Assembly: GCA_900552925.1 (NCBI GenBank)
Contig: USBH01000007.1
Span: 1 to 16,183 of the forward strand
Length of the DNA stretch: 16,183 nt
Direction of reading: 5' to 3'
Source: an uncultured Oscillospiraceae bacterium
Lineage (GTDB): Bacteria; Bacillota; Clostridia; Oscillospirales; Acutalibacteraceae
Part shown: piece after piece, positions 1 through 6,707 of the stretch
Numbering within the stretch: position 1 is the stretch's first letter
Layout: each line of letters starts with the position of its first letter
Notes under the pieces: generated by a model
The model's database searches: none
What the model was told of the DNA's origin: nothing
What the model saw: the letters and a program-made list of their open reading frames with translations, nothing else
Translations under genes and position numbers: made by a program

Positions 1-48
1 CGAGATTAGCTGCAGTCTCGTGGGCTCGGAGATGTGTATAAGAGACAG
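1..48 (+). other. Illumina Nextera P7-side adapter (artefact)
   Basis: Bases 1-6 match the end of the P7 oligo and bases 7-14 (TAGCTGCA) sit where the i7 index belongs. Bases 15-29 (GTCTCGTGGGCTCGG) and 30-48 (AGATGTGTATAAGAGACAG) are the Nextera read-2 tail and the Tn5 mosaic end. From memory, the index reads as i7 N728 (TGCAGCTA) on the other strand. This is sequencing adapter, not genome. Any protein reading through it gains an artificial tail; on the minus strand this gives the peptide CLLYTSPSPRDCS. Genomic sequence starts at base 49. Confidence 0.98.
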
Positions 49-1349
49 CCTATAAGGGCATCAACGTGCCGGGTGTCACGCTTTCCATGCCGTATATCAG
101 CGAGCGCGACAAGGCCGACCTCGCGTTCGGCGTTCAGGAGGACGTGGACTTCATCGCGGCTTCCTTTACGCGCTGCGCGGACGACATCGTCCTGATCCGC
201 AACGAGCTCGAAAACAACGGCTGCCGCAACATCCGCATCATTGCGAAGATCGAGAACACGGACGGCGTCGAGAACATCGACGACATCATCCGCGTTTCCG
301 ACGGCATCATGGTCGCGCGCGGCGACCTCGGCGTCGAGATCCCGATGGAGGACATCCCGGTCATCCAGAAGCGGCTGATCCACAAGGCGTACGCCGCCGG
401 CAAGCAGGTCATCACGGCGACGCAGATGCTCGACTCGATGATCAAGAACCCGCGCCCGACGCGCGCGGAGGCGACCGACGTCGCGAACGCGATCTACGAC
501 GGCACGAGCGCGATCATGCTCAGCGGCGAGACGGCCGCCGGCGCCTACCCGGTGGAGGCGGTCCGCACGATGGTGCGCATTGCCGAGCGCACCGAAAACG
601 ACATCGACTACATCAAGCAGTTCAACCAGTGGTCGGTTTCCGCGCAGAAGGACGTCACCTCTGCGATCTCGCACGCGACCTGCACGACCGCGCACGACCT
701 CGGCGCGGTGGCGATCCTCACGGTCTCGAAGACGGGCCTCACGGCGCGCATGATCTCGAAGTTCCGCCCCGCATGCCCGATCATCAGCGGCACGACGGAC
801 CCGAAGGTTCTGAACCAGATGGTGCTTTCGTGGGGCGTCGTCCCGGTCATGCTCGAAGAAAAGACCAGCACCGACGAGCTCTTTGAGCACGTCGTCAACG
901 TGGCGGAGGAGCGCGGCCTCGTCAAGGCGGGCGACATCGCGGTCATCACGGCGGGCATCCCGCTCGGCATCGCCGGCACGACGAACATGCTCAAGGTGCA
1001 CCTCGTCGGCGACGTGCTGGTTTCCGGCTCGGTCGTCAACGGGCTCAGCGTGTGCGGCACGCTCTGCGTCTGTAAAACCGAGGAGGAGGCGCTGCAGAAG
1101 TTCAAGCGCGGCGACATCCTCGTGCTGCCCAAGACGACGAACGCTTTGATGCCGCTGATCCGCCAGGCCTCCGGCCTTGTGACGGAGCTGGACGGCGCGA
1201 ATTCCCACGCGGCAATCGCCGCGATGGCGCTCGACAAGCCCGCAATCATCGGCGCGGCGCATGCGACGGATATCCTGAAATCCGGCATCGCCGTCAAGCT
1301 GGACGGCGTGCGCGGCGCGATCTTCAGCGCGACCTCCGGCAATATATGA
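49..1349 (+). CDS. pyk: Pyruvate kinase, 5'-truncated, with C-terminal PEP-utilising mobile domain
   Basis: Pyruvate kinase transfers phosphate from phosphoenolpyruvate to ADP, the last ATP-forming step of glycolysis in the cytoplasm. The open frame enters from the contig edge; the first full codon is at 51, and about 160 N-terminal residues are missing by comparison with the roughly 585-residue Bacillus type. Visible family motifs are IIAKIEN, MVARGDLGVEIP, ITATQMLDSM and NPRPTRAEATDVANAI, followed by LSGETAAG and the alpha/beta C-domain. The last ~100 residues form the extra mobile domain related to PEP synthase and PTS enzyme I, with its GANSHAAI histidine motif; this extension is typical of Bacillota. 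A GTG at 66 is an internal codon, not the start. The TGA stop overlaps the ATG of the next gene (ATGA at 1346-1349), so the two are probably translationally coupled. Confidence 0.97.
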
Positions 1350-2191
1350 AAACGCTCTACCTCTCCGACCTGGACGGGACGCTCCTGGCGCCGCAGGCGT
1401 GCCTTTCGGCGTTCACGGCCGAAACGCTGCGCCGTCTCCTGCGGGAGGGTATGGCGTTCTCGTACGCGACGGCGCGCTCCTTTTCGACGGCGAAAAAGGT
1501 GACGGCCGCGCTCGGGGACGCGCGCCTGCCGGTCATCGTCTACAACGGGGAGGCCATCGTCGACGCCGGCGACGGCACCGTGCTCGACGCCGTGTACTTC
1601 ACGCCCGAAGAAGCCGCGTTTGTCCGCGGCGTTCTGGAGGCGGCGCGCCTGCGGCCGATGGTCTATTCGCGCCCGGCGGCGCGCGTGCAGGCGGAGCACG
1701 TCGCGTATCTGACGCAGGACTGCACGCGGGGGCTCGCGTACTATCTCGAGACGCGCCGCGGCGACGAGCGGCTGCACGCCGTGGAGCCGGAAAAGCTCTA
1801 CGACGGGCGTATCTTCTATTTCACCGTGATCGAGGACAGCCGCGCGGCCTGCGAAGCGCCGTATGAAAAGCTGCGCGCGGACGGGCGCTTCAGCGTTCAT
1901 CTGCAGCCCGACCTGTACAGCGATTCCTACTATTTTGAAATCATGCCGAAAGCCGCAAGCAAGGCCGAGGCTGCAAAGCGGCTGATGGCGCTGTGCGGCT
2001 GCGACCGGCTCGTGTGCTTCGGCGACGGGGAAAACGACCGCTCGATGTTCCGCATCGCCGACGCGGGGTACGCGGTCGAAAATGCCGCCGACGCGCTCAA
2101 GGCGGAAGCGGCGGAGGTGATCCCCTCGAACCGGGCGGACGGCGTCGCGCACAAGCTGCTGCAGCTCTGGGCGGCGGAACGGCCCCGGTGA
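1346..2191 (+). CDS. Cof-type HAD-IIB family phosphatase
   Basis: A 281-residue haloacid dehalogenase superfamily hydrolase of the Cof/YidA type. These enzymes usually dephosphorylate sugar phosphates, nucleotides or cofactor intermediates. All four HAD motifs are visible: motif I DLDGTLL with nucleophile D8 and general acid D10; motif II in SYATARS (T42); the motif III lysine in ASKAEAAKRL (about K206); and motif IV FGDGENDRSMF (225-235) for Mg2+ binding. The C2-type cap lies between motifs II and III, about residues 85-195. Length is normal for the family. The start is the ATG overlapping the pyk stop. The coupling to pyk suggests a role near glycolytic phosphorylated metabolites, perhaps in removing side products, but that is inference; the substrate cannot be read from sequence. 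Confidence 0.92.
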   Translation: MKTLYLSDLDGTLLAPQACLSAFTAETLRRLLREGMAFSYATARSFSTAKKVTAALGDARLPVIVYNGEAIVDAGDGTVLDAVYFTPEEAAFVRGVLEAARLRPMVYSRPAARVQAEHVAYLTQDCTRGLAYYLETRRGDERLHAVEPEKLYDGRIFYFTVIEDSRAACEAPYEKLRADGRFSVHLQPDLYSDSYYFEIMPKAASKAEAAKRLMALCGCDRLVCFGDGENDRSMFRIADAGYAVENAADALKAEAAEVIPSNRADGVAHKLLQLWAAERPR

Positions 2192-2196
2192 CATAC

Positions 2197-2241
2197 AAAA
2201 CAGGCAGACGCATGGTACTCCGTGCGGTCTGCCTGTTTTTT
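2197..2241. terminator. Bidirectional rho-independent terminator
   Basis: The 13-bp inverted repeat AAAACAGGCAGAC (2197-2209) and GTCTGCCTGTTTT (2227-2239) is followed by more T on the plus strand. The flanking A run serves as the T run on the minus strand. It sits between the convergent pyk-HAD (+) and methyltransferase (-) units and should end both. Confidence 0.93.
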
Positions 2242-2255
2242 GCGCCTTCTGTTTT

Positions 2256-2957
2256 TTATGCTTTCTGCGCGCAGAGGACGACGGCGCCCTCGGTTTCCGC
2301 AGCGACGCGGACGTCCGGAAAGCCCGCGTCGCGCAGCGCCTGCATTTCATGCGCGACGGTCAGCGGCGTATCGAAGTGGATGAAAACGTCCGGCGGGATA
2401 TGCGCCGCCGCGCGCCGGCGCTCGAGCGTCTCGCGCAGGAGCGCTTCCTCCTCCGGGCAGCGGGCGAAATAGTCGCCGTTCAGAAACACGCCGCCCGGCG
2501 CGAGCGCTTTGTGGATCTTCCGGAAAAGCGGCGCCTTTTCGGCCGCCGTGAAGTGGTGCAGCGATTCGAAGGAAACGGCGGCGTCGAACGGGCCGGGAAA
2601 TTCCACGGTGAAGTAGCTGCCGCAGATCAGCTCGAGCGCGCGCCCGGCGTGCTTTTCGCGCAGCTTTTCGAGCATCGCGGGGGAGAGGTCGACGCCGACG
2701 ACCTGCATCTCCGGGAAGCGGCAAAAGATCTCGTCGAGCTCCAGCCCCGTCCCGCAGCCGAGGTCCAGAATGCGTTTCGCGCCGGGCGGCAGCGCGTCGG
2801 CCAGGTTCTTGTAATCGTCCGCCCAGTGCGCGAGCATGTGCGCTTCATAGCCGTCGAGCCGCCGGGTGAAAAAAGCGTCCATCTCTTCGAGCGGCGTGTT
2901 TTCGGTTTCCGCGAGCCACGCCCGCAGCTCGCGCATATAGGTTTCTGTCGGTTTCAT
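2256..2957 (-). CDS. Class I SAM-dependent methyltransferase
   Basis: A 233-residue cytoplasmic methyltransferase. The Rossmann-fold SAM-binding motif I is KRILDLGCGTG (about 61-71). The acidic residue that binds the ribose is D90 in VVGVD. The post-motif region is FDAAVSFESLHHF (124-136), and a later LAPGGVFLNGD strand (152-162) follows. The N-terminal ~60 residues are helical and include a lid-like segment (MDAFFTRRLDGYEAHM). It resembles small-molecule methyltransferases common in Clostridia whose substrate is unassigned; nothing visible points to rRNA or protein. The ATG overlaps the TGA of the upstream TetR gene (ATGA on the minus strand at 2954-2957), so it is co-transcribed and coupled with the regulator. 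The likely inducer of TetR may therefore be related to its substrate, which is inference. Confidence 0.9.
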   Translation of the reverse strand: MKPTETYMRELRAWLAETENTPLEEMDAFFTRRLDGYEAHMLAHWADDYKNLADALPPGAKRILDLGCGTGLELDEIFCRFPEMQVVGVDLSPAMLEKLREKHAGRALELICGSYFTVEFPGPFDAAVSFESLHHFTAAEKAPLFRKIHKALAPGGVFLNGDYFARCPEEEALLRETLERRRAAAHIPPDVFIHFDTPLTVAHEMQALRDAGFPDVRVAAETEGAVVLCAQKA

Positions 2958-3532
2958 GCCCGCTCTCCTCTCGTCTCTTCCGGCAGGCCCGCAAAGCGCT
3001 GGATTGCGCGCCGCAGCAGGGCGCCGGCTTCTTCCGGTTCCAGCACCACGGTTCCGGCGTACACGCCGAGCGCAATGCCGAAGGCGTAGAAACGCACGTC
3101 GCGGTATACGGCTTCGGCATTGTGTAGCGAAAGGCCGTATTGCGCGGCGGTGCAGTCGATCGTCTCCCGGTTCCAGCTCGACTGCACGATCTCCTCGACG
3201 GTGCGCGCGCCGAATTCGTCGGTCAGAAACATGGCCTGGAACAGGTTTTTCTGCGCCTGCGCCAGCGCGATGTGGGCGAGGCTGATCGTGAACAGATAGT
3301 CCGCCTTGTCGATGCGCGCGCCGATAAACGATTGATAGGCCGCGTCCAGCCCGCGGAAAACCGCGGCCCGCAGGTTTTCCATGCTGCCGAAATTGCGGAA
3401 CACCGGCTGGATGGAGCAGCCGGCCTGCGCGGCAAGGCTGCGCGCATTGAGCGCTTCCAGCCCTTTTTCGAGCACGAGCCGCACGCCGGCGTCGACGAGC
3501 GCTTCCCTTGTTATCTGCGTGGTCCGCGCCAT
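2954..3532 (-). CDS. TetR/AcrR-family transcriptional regulator
   Basis: A 192-residue one-component repressor. The N-terminal TetR domain includes ITREALVDAGVRLVLEKGLE and the helix-turn-helix region ARSLAAQAGCSIQPVFRNF (about 30-48). The C-terminal ligand domain is not assignable. I chose the ATG at 3532 because a strong GGAGGCG lies just upstream. A longer frame starting at 3586 would begin at about the predicted transcript start and lacks a ribosome binding site. The gene is followed without a gap by the methyltransferase. A near-consensus promoter at 3575-3603 is flanked by two related palindromes, which fits autorepression. Family assignment is firm; ligand and other targets are unknown. 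Confidence 0.93.
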   Translation of the reverse strand: MARTTQITREALVDAGVRLVLEKGLEALNARSLAAQAGCSIQPVFRNFGSMENLRAAVFRGLDAAYQSFIGARIDKADYLFTISLAHIALAQAQKNLFQAMFLTDEFGARTVEEIVQSSWNRETIDCTAAQYGLSLHNAEAVYRDVRFYAFGIALGVYAGTVVLEPEEAGALLRRAIQRFAGLPEETRGERA

Positions 3533-3553
3533 GATACCGCCTCCTGCCTTATT

Positions 3554-3571
3554 AAATATCATCTGATATTT
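3554..3571. promoter_or_regulatory. Proposed TetR operator O1
   Basis: A perfect palindrome, AAATATCA-TC-TGATATTT, lies just downstream of the -10 of the TetR promoter, over the likely transcript start. It matches the second palindrome at 3609-3626 in 14 of 18 positions. Binding here would block initiation. That TetR binds it is inferred from position and symmetry. Confidence 0.75.
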
Positions 3572-3574
3572 TAT

Positions 3575-3603
3575 AGCATACGACACATGAAGCGGTTTGT
3601 CAA
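3575..3603 (-). promoter_or_regulatory. Sigma-A promoter of the TetR-methyltransferase operon
   Basis: Read on the minus strand: TTGACA (3598-3603), a 17-bp spacer, then TATGCT (3575-3580). The -35 is a perfect match and the -10 matches 4 of 6 positions. It lies about 45-70 bp upstream of the chosen TetR start and between the two palindromes. Confidence 0.85.
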
Positions 3604-3605
3604 GA

Positions 3606-3629
3606 ATAAAATATCGCTTGCTATTTTAT
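3606..3629. promoter_or_regulatory. Proposed TetR operator O2
   Basis: An inverted repeat, ATAAAATA (3606-3613) and TATTTTAT (3622-3629), lies directly upstream of the TetR -35 box. Its core 3609-3626 follows the pattern AAATATC-N3-TG-N-TATTT shared with O1. The two centres are 55 bp apart, so the sites bracket the promoter. Confidence 0.65.
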
Positions 3630-3712
3630 CGGGTGGAAAACGGCGCCGGGAAATGCAGCAGGGTGAAAACTCGCGGGTTCACGCTGGTGCGCCCGCCTGC
3701 GCGGAACCGGCC

Positions 3713-3741
3713 TTGCAAAGCCGCGGCGGAGGTGCTACAAT
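3713..3741 (+). promoter_or_regulatory. Sigma-A promoter of eda
   Basis: TTGCAA (3713-3718), a 17-bp spacer, then TACAAT (3736-3741) preceded by TGC, an extended -10. It lies about 35 bp upstream of the eda start, with an AAAGGA Shine-Dalgarno at 3761-3766. Confidence 0.8.
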
Positions 3742-3776
3742 AAGGGGGAAACCGGAAGGGAAAGGATGTTGTATCG

Positions 3777-4406
3777 ATGACGATCAGAGAAAAGCTGCAC
3801 TCCATCGGGATCATCCCGGTGATCAAGATCCATGACGCGGAAAAGGCCGTTCCGCTGGCCCGCGCGCTGTGTGCGGGCGGGCTGCCCGCCGCGGAGGTCA
3901 CGTTCCGCACGGAGGCCGCCGCCGAGGCGATCCGGCGCATCCGCGAGCAGGTGCCCGAGGTCTGCGTCTGCGCCGGCACGGTGCTGAACGTGGAGACGGC
4001 GGAGCGCGCCGTGGAGGCCGGCGCGTCGGCGATCATCAGCCCGGGCACGAACCCGGAGGTCGTGGCCTGGTGCCTTAAAATGGGCGTGCCGGTGATCCCC
4101 GGCTGCGCGACGCCCACGGAGGTGGAAGCCTGCATGCGCATGGGGCTGGATTTCGTCAAGCTCTTTCCGGCGGAGGTCGTCGGCGGCGTCGCGATGCTCA
4201 AGGCGCTTTCGGGTCCGTACGGCGGTATGGCGTTCATGCCGACCGGCGGCGTGAATCCCCGGAACGCGGCGTCGTACCTCGCGCAGAAAAACGTCGTCTG
4301 CTGCGGCGGAAGCTGGATGGTGCCGGAGAAGCTGCTCGAAAGCGGCGACTTCGCGGCGATCGAGCAGCTTGCGCGCGAAGCGGCGGAGATCGCGCGGAAC
4401 CGGTGA
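3777..4406 (+). CDS. eda: 2-dehydro-3-deoxy-phosphogluconate (KDPG/KHG) aldolase
   Basis: A 209-residue class I aldolase. It cleaves KDPG to pyruvate and glyceraldehyde-3-phosphate, and many members also handle 4-hydroxy-2-oxoglutarate. It acts in Entner-Doudoroff or hexuronate degradation. The Schiff-base lysine is K128 in DFVKLFPAE, the general acid/base glutamate is E40 in AEVTFRT, with R44. The CAGTVL and SPGTNPEVV loops and the phosphate-binding PTGGVNP segment (155-161) are all present. Length is typical. It stands alone between its own promoter and terminator, with no edd, kdgK or uronate isomerase in the window, so the donor pathway cannot be told from context. Start: ATG at 3777, about 10 bases after AAAGGA. 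Confidence 0.96.
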   Translation: MTIREKLHSIGIIPVIKIHDAEKAVPLARALCAGGLPAAEVTFRTEAAAEAIRRIREQVPEVCVCAGTVLNVETAERAVEAGASAIISPGTNPEVVAWCLKMGVPVIPGCATPTEVEACMRMGLDFVKLFPAEVVGGVAMLKALSGPYGGMAFMPTGGVNPRNAASYLAQKNVVCCGGSWMVPEKLLESGDFAAIEQLAREAAEIARNR

Positions 4407-4447
4407 CGTGAAAAGCGCGGTCTGCATTTGAAAACGCACGAATCGGG

Positions 4448-4495
4448 AACAGGCGCGGCTGCAGGGAAATCCGCCTGCGGCCGCGCCTGTTTTTT
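4448..4495 (+). terminator. Rho-independent terminator of eda
   Basis: A long hairpin: AACAGGCGCGGC (4448-4459) pairs with GCCGCGCCTGTT (4480-4491), and the inner GCAGG (4461-4465) pairs with CCTGC (4474-4478). A run of six T (4490-4495) follows. Confidence 0.94.
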
Positions 4496-4756
4496 CGTCC
4501 GGATTGCGGGAGCGCGGCGCAGGGGACGATCACCCCGCGCCGGACGCACCCGTATATGTATGGAACCCCAAAAGAAATCTGCGTCCGAGACACAGAAGAT
4601 ACTTTCGACAACTCGTGACAAAAGCTAGTTTAGCACAAGGGCCTCTGTTTGTAAAGCCCCAATTTGAGAAATTTTTAACCGATTGCACACTGTGCCGGGC
4701 GTACCGCCGGAGAGCCGCAAGACGGCACGCGGACCAAACCGCCCGCGCGGCGCCGC
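4496..4756. other. Gene-free convergent spacer with strong GC hairpins
   Basis: No credible gene lies between the eda terminator and the ROK gene. GGCGC-A-GGGG (4516-4525) pairs with CCCC-GCGCC (4533-4541) around a 7-nt loop. CGTCCGG (4496-4502) can pair with CCGGACG (4540-4546), and CGGACGCA (4541-4548) with TGCGTCCG (4580-4587); these last two are mutually exclusive. The rest, 4590-4756, is more AT-rich up to ~4680 and shows nothing recognisable. No clear U-tailed terminator for the ROK gene was found. Confidence 0.55.
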
Positions 4757-5782
4757 TCAGAGCCGGTGGAAGGGCAGCTTTTTGCGCGCGAGCTCGAAAA
4801 TGCCGGTCATGTATTCCTCGTGGATGTCCGCCTGGATGCGGAAAACCGGCAGGTGGTTTTCAGGGATCGTCTGCTTGCAGTAGTCGATGATGTCGCTTTC
4901 CCGGATGTTGAGCGTCGCCGTGCCGGTCAGGTAGATGACGTCCGGGTTGATGAGCGCGATCGTGCAGGCGGCGGCCGTGCCCATCAGCGGCACGGTGTCC
5001 TCGCCGCGGATCATGCGCGCGAGCGATTCGTCTTTCGAAAGCGTCGCGAAGGGGAAGGGCAGGCTGACGAGCTCGCCGGCGTACTTCGTGCTGCCGACGA
5101 TGACGTGGCCGTTCACGACGGTGCCCGCGCCCGCGCACTTGTGGCTCGGCCAGTAGAGCACCGAGAGGGAGTACGGCCGCCCCGCGTAGTTGCGCGTGTA
5201 GAAGCCGTAGGAGGTAAAATACATATCGTTTTCGGTCAGGACCGTGACGCCGAGCTTTTCCTCCAGAACGGCTTTTGGGTTGAAGCCGTTCAGTGCGTGG
5301 AAGCTGCCGCCCGTGATGCGGCCGTCGTGATCGGTGATGCCGGCGATGCCGATGCCCACGGCGCGGATCAGCGGGTCGCGCGCGGCGGTTTCGGAGACGA
5401 GCGCCACGAGGTCGTCGGGCTGGATGTCGCTCAGCGGGCAGAACTTCTCGGTGCGCACGCGGCCCGCAAGGTCGCAGATGCGCAGCGCGATGCCGGCGCC
5501 GTCGGTCGCGTTGTTGTCGGTGTACAGGCAGAGAATGTGCGCGTAGTCGGGGTTCAGCGCAAAGCGGCGCGCGGGCCGCCCGCCGTTCGGCGCGGCAAAG
5601 GCCAGCTCCAGCACCTGCCCGTCGGCGATCATCTCGGCGAGCAGCGCTGTGCACGCGGCGAGGCTCAGCCCGCAGCGCGCGGCGATCTCCTTCTTCGTGG
5701 CAAAATCGACGCGGTAAAGCGCGTCGCGGATGGCTGCGATGTTGTTCTGTTTGACGGAAGCGTTGCTGCCGATCTCTCCCAT
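4757..5782 (-). CDS. ROK-family (NagC/XylR-type) transcriptional regulator
   Basis: A 341-residue protein with an N-terminal winged helix-turn-helix (about 12-75, ending in the typical GGRPARRFALN) and a C-terminal ROK sugar-binding/kinase-like fold. The core retains GIGIAGITD (143-151), TENDMYF (183-189) and KYAGELVSLP (233-242). The zinc-binding Cys-rich motif usual in ROK proteins after the AGEIGH segment is absent, and the glycine-rich phosphate loops are eroded, so a regulator rather than a sugar kinase is expected. Start: ATG at 5782 with GGGGAG eight bases upstream. It is divergent from the gene at 5900; no sugar transport or catabolic gene is next to it, so its regulon and ligand are not visible here. 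Confidence 0.87.
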   Translation of the reverse strand: MGEIGSNASVKQNNIAAIRDALYRVDFATKKEIAARCGLSLAACTALLAEMIADGQVLELAFAAPNGGRPARRFALNPDYAHILCLYTDNNATDGAGIALRICDLAGRVRTEKFCPLSDIQPDDLVALVSETAARDPLIRAVGIGIAGITDHDGRITGGSFHALNGFNPKAVLEEKLGVTVLTENDMYFTSYGFYTRNYAGRPYSLSVLYWPSHKCAGAGTVVNGHVIVGSTKYAGELVSLPFPFATLSKDESLARMIRGEDTVPLMGTAAACTIALINPDVIYLTGTATLNIRESDIIDYCKQTIPENHLPVFRIQADIHEEYMTGIFELARKKLPFHRL

Positions 5783-5809
5783 GCGGGCTTCTCCCCTTTC
5801 CTAACGCTC

Positions 5810-5839
5810 ATTTTACCATAGGCGGCGCGCAAAAAACAA
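5810..5839 (-). promoter_or_regulatory. Possible promoter of the ROK gene
   Basis: On the minus strand: TTGTTT (5834-5839), an 18-bp spacer, then TAAAAT (5810-5815). It is a weaker match than others in the window, but correctly placed about 30 bp ahead of the start codon. Confidence 0.45.
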
Positions 5840-5868
5840 TAGACATTTTGCGGACTTTGTGCTATACT
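5840..5868 (+). promoter_or_regulatory. Sigma-A promoter of the 5900-6688 gene
   Basis: TAGACA (5840-5845), a 17-bp spacer, then TATACT (5863-5868) preceded by TGC. Each box matches 5 of 6 consensus bases and the -10 is extended. The transcript would start near 5875, only about 25 bases ahead of the TTG start. Confidence 0.8.
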
Positions 5869-5899
5869 AACTTGTAATTTGATTTTCGGAGTGATTTTG

Positions 5900-6688
5900 T
5901 TGGAGCAGAGAGCTTTTGAATTCATACAGGAGAAGCTGCAGGAGGCGCTCGGCGAGCAGGGCTTTGGCGCGGCGACGCCGATCGAGTCGGAGAGCGGCCG
6001 CGCGGTGATGTTCACGACCGGCGAGGTTGCCTACGGCCTGTTTTACGAGTCGAAGCAGAAGCGCTTTGTGCTGCGCAGCGCTTCGATGAAGACGCCGACG
6101 GAGCCGGGCGAATGGCGCCAGCTCTCGCTGTGGCTCTTCGATGAAAAGGAAAACAGCATGGCGGATGTGGAGAGCATTGCGAACGACTTCCTCGAGATCG
6201 TGCAGGGCTCGAAGCGTCGCGAGATGGTCAAGACCGCAAAGAAGCGCCGCAAGAAGGACGAGGAGAACAACGCGGACCCGCAGTTCTTTTTGAACCGCCT
6301 TGTGCCGATCTTCCCGGAGCTGCGCGACGAGATGAACGAGGAGCGCATCGTGTACGGCCAGGTGCGCCCGGCGATCTTCGCGAAGGAAAAGGTTGCCCCG
6401 AAGTGCGAGCAGCTTGCGCTGCAGTATAAGGACAGCGAGCCGATGAAGCGCCTGTGCACCGTGCTGTGCGAGATGTACGCGGCCGGCGATATGGACACCC
6501 GCGCGGTGATCCAGTTCGGCGTGCTCAACAACATCAGCGACAGCGCGATCGGCAGCATCATCGAGGGCTTTACCGACGGCTGCGACCTGCAGAAGGTTTA
6601 CAAGCACTCGAGAAAGCTGATCGGCAAGAAGATCAAGCCCGAGAAAAAGAAGAAGCAGAAGAAGGTCGAAGCCCGTCTCGAAGGCTGA
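5900..6688 (+). CDS. Conserved-looking lysine-rich protein of unknown function
   Basis: I do not recognise a named family. The 262-residue product has an N-terminal alpha/beta part (about 1-100, with AVMFTTGEVAYGLFYESKQ). A very basic linker follows (KTAKKRRKKDEEN, 111-123), then an alpha-helical middle (about 127-225, PQFFLNRLVPIFPELRDEM and LCTVLCEMYAAGDMD). The tail is lysine-rich (GKKIKPEKKKKQKK, 242-255). No signal peptide or membrane segment is visible; basic stretches suggest a nucleic-acid or ribosome partner, which is inference. Several in-frame starts exist (TTG 5879, GTG 5891, TTG 5897, TTG 5900). I chose TTG 5900 because GGAG at 5888-5891 lies eight bases upstream and the predicted transcript begins near 5875. 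It has its own promoter, is divergent from the ROK gene, and lies just upstream of the rpmG operon. Confidence 0.8.
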   Translation: MEQRAFEFIQEKLQEALGEQGFGAATPIESESGRAVMFTTGEVAYGLFYESKQKRFVLRSASMKTPTEPGEWRQLSLWLFDEKENSMADVESIANDFLEIVQGSKRREMVKTAKKRRKKDEENNADPQFFLNRLVPIFPELRDEMNEERIVYGQVRPAIFAKEKVAPKCEQLALQYKDSEPMKRLCTVLCEMYAAGDMDTRAVIQFGVLNNISDSAIGSIIEGFTDGCDLQKVYKHSRKLIGKKIKPEKKKKQKKVEARLEG

Positions 6689-6707
6689 AAAACCGCATGA
6701 AATTTGG

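Noticed and set aside
6..2350. Long minus-strand frames (6-1262 and 608-2350) over pyk and the HAD gene
   Set aside because: Antisense to genes with clear motifs; composition is dominated by Arg, Asp, Val, and the first ends in adapter-encoded residues.
3663..3682. Imperfect dyad GTGAA-N10-TTCAC upstream of the eda promoter as an operator
   Set aside because: Only 5-bp perfect arms in a GC-rich spacer and no regulator linked to it; too weak to report as a site.
2349..3835. Plus-strand frames (2349-3089 and 3140-3835) opposite the methyltransferase and TetR genes
   Set aside because: They are complements of conserved coding motifs, have no ribosome binding site and no family resemblance.
4428..4890. 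Short plus-strand frames in and after the eda terminator
   Set aside because: One begins inside the terminator region and none has a ribosome binding site or recognisable protein features.
4766..5821. A 351-codon plus-strand frame opposite the ROK gene
   Set aside because: Antisense shadow; the ROK frame carries the HTH and ROK motifs and a good ribosome binding site.
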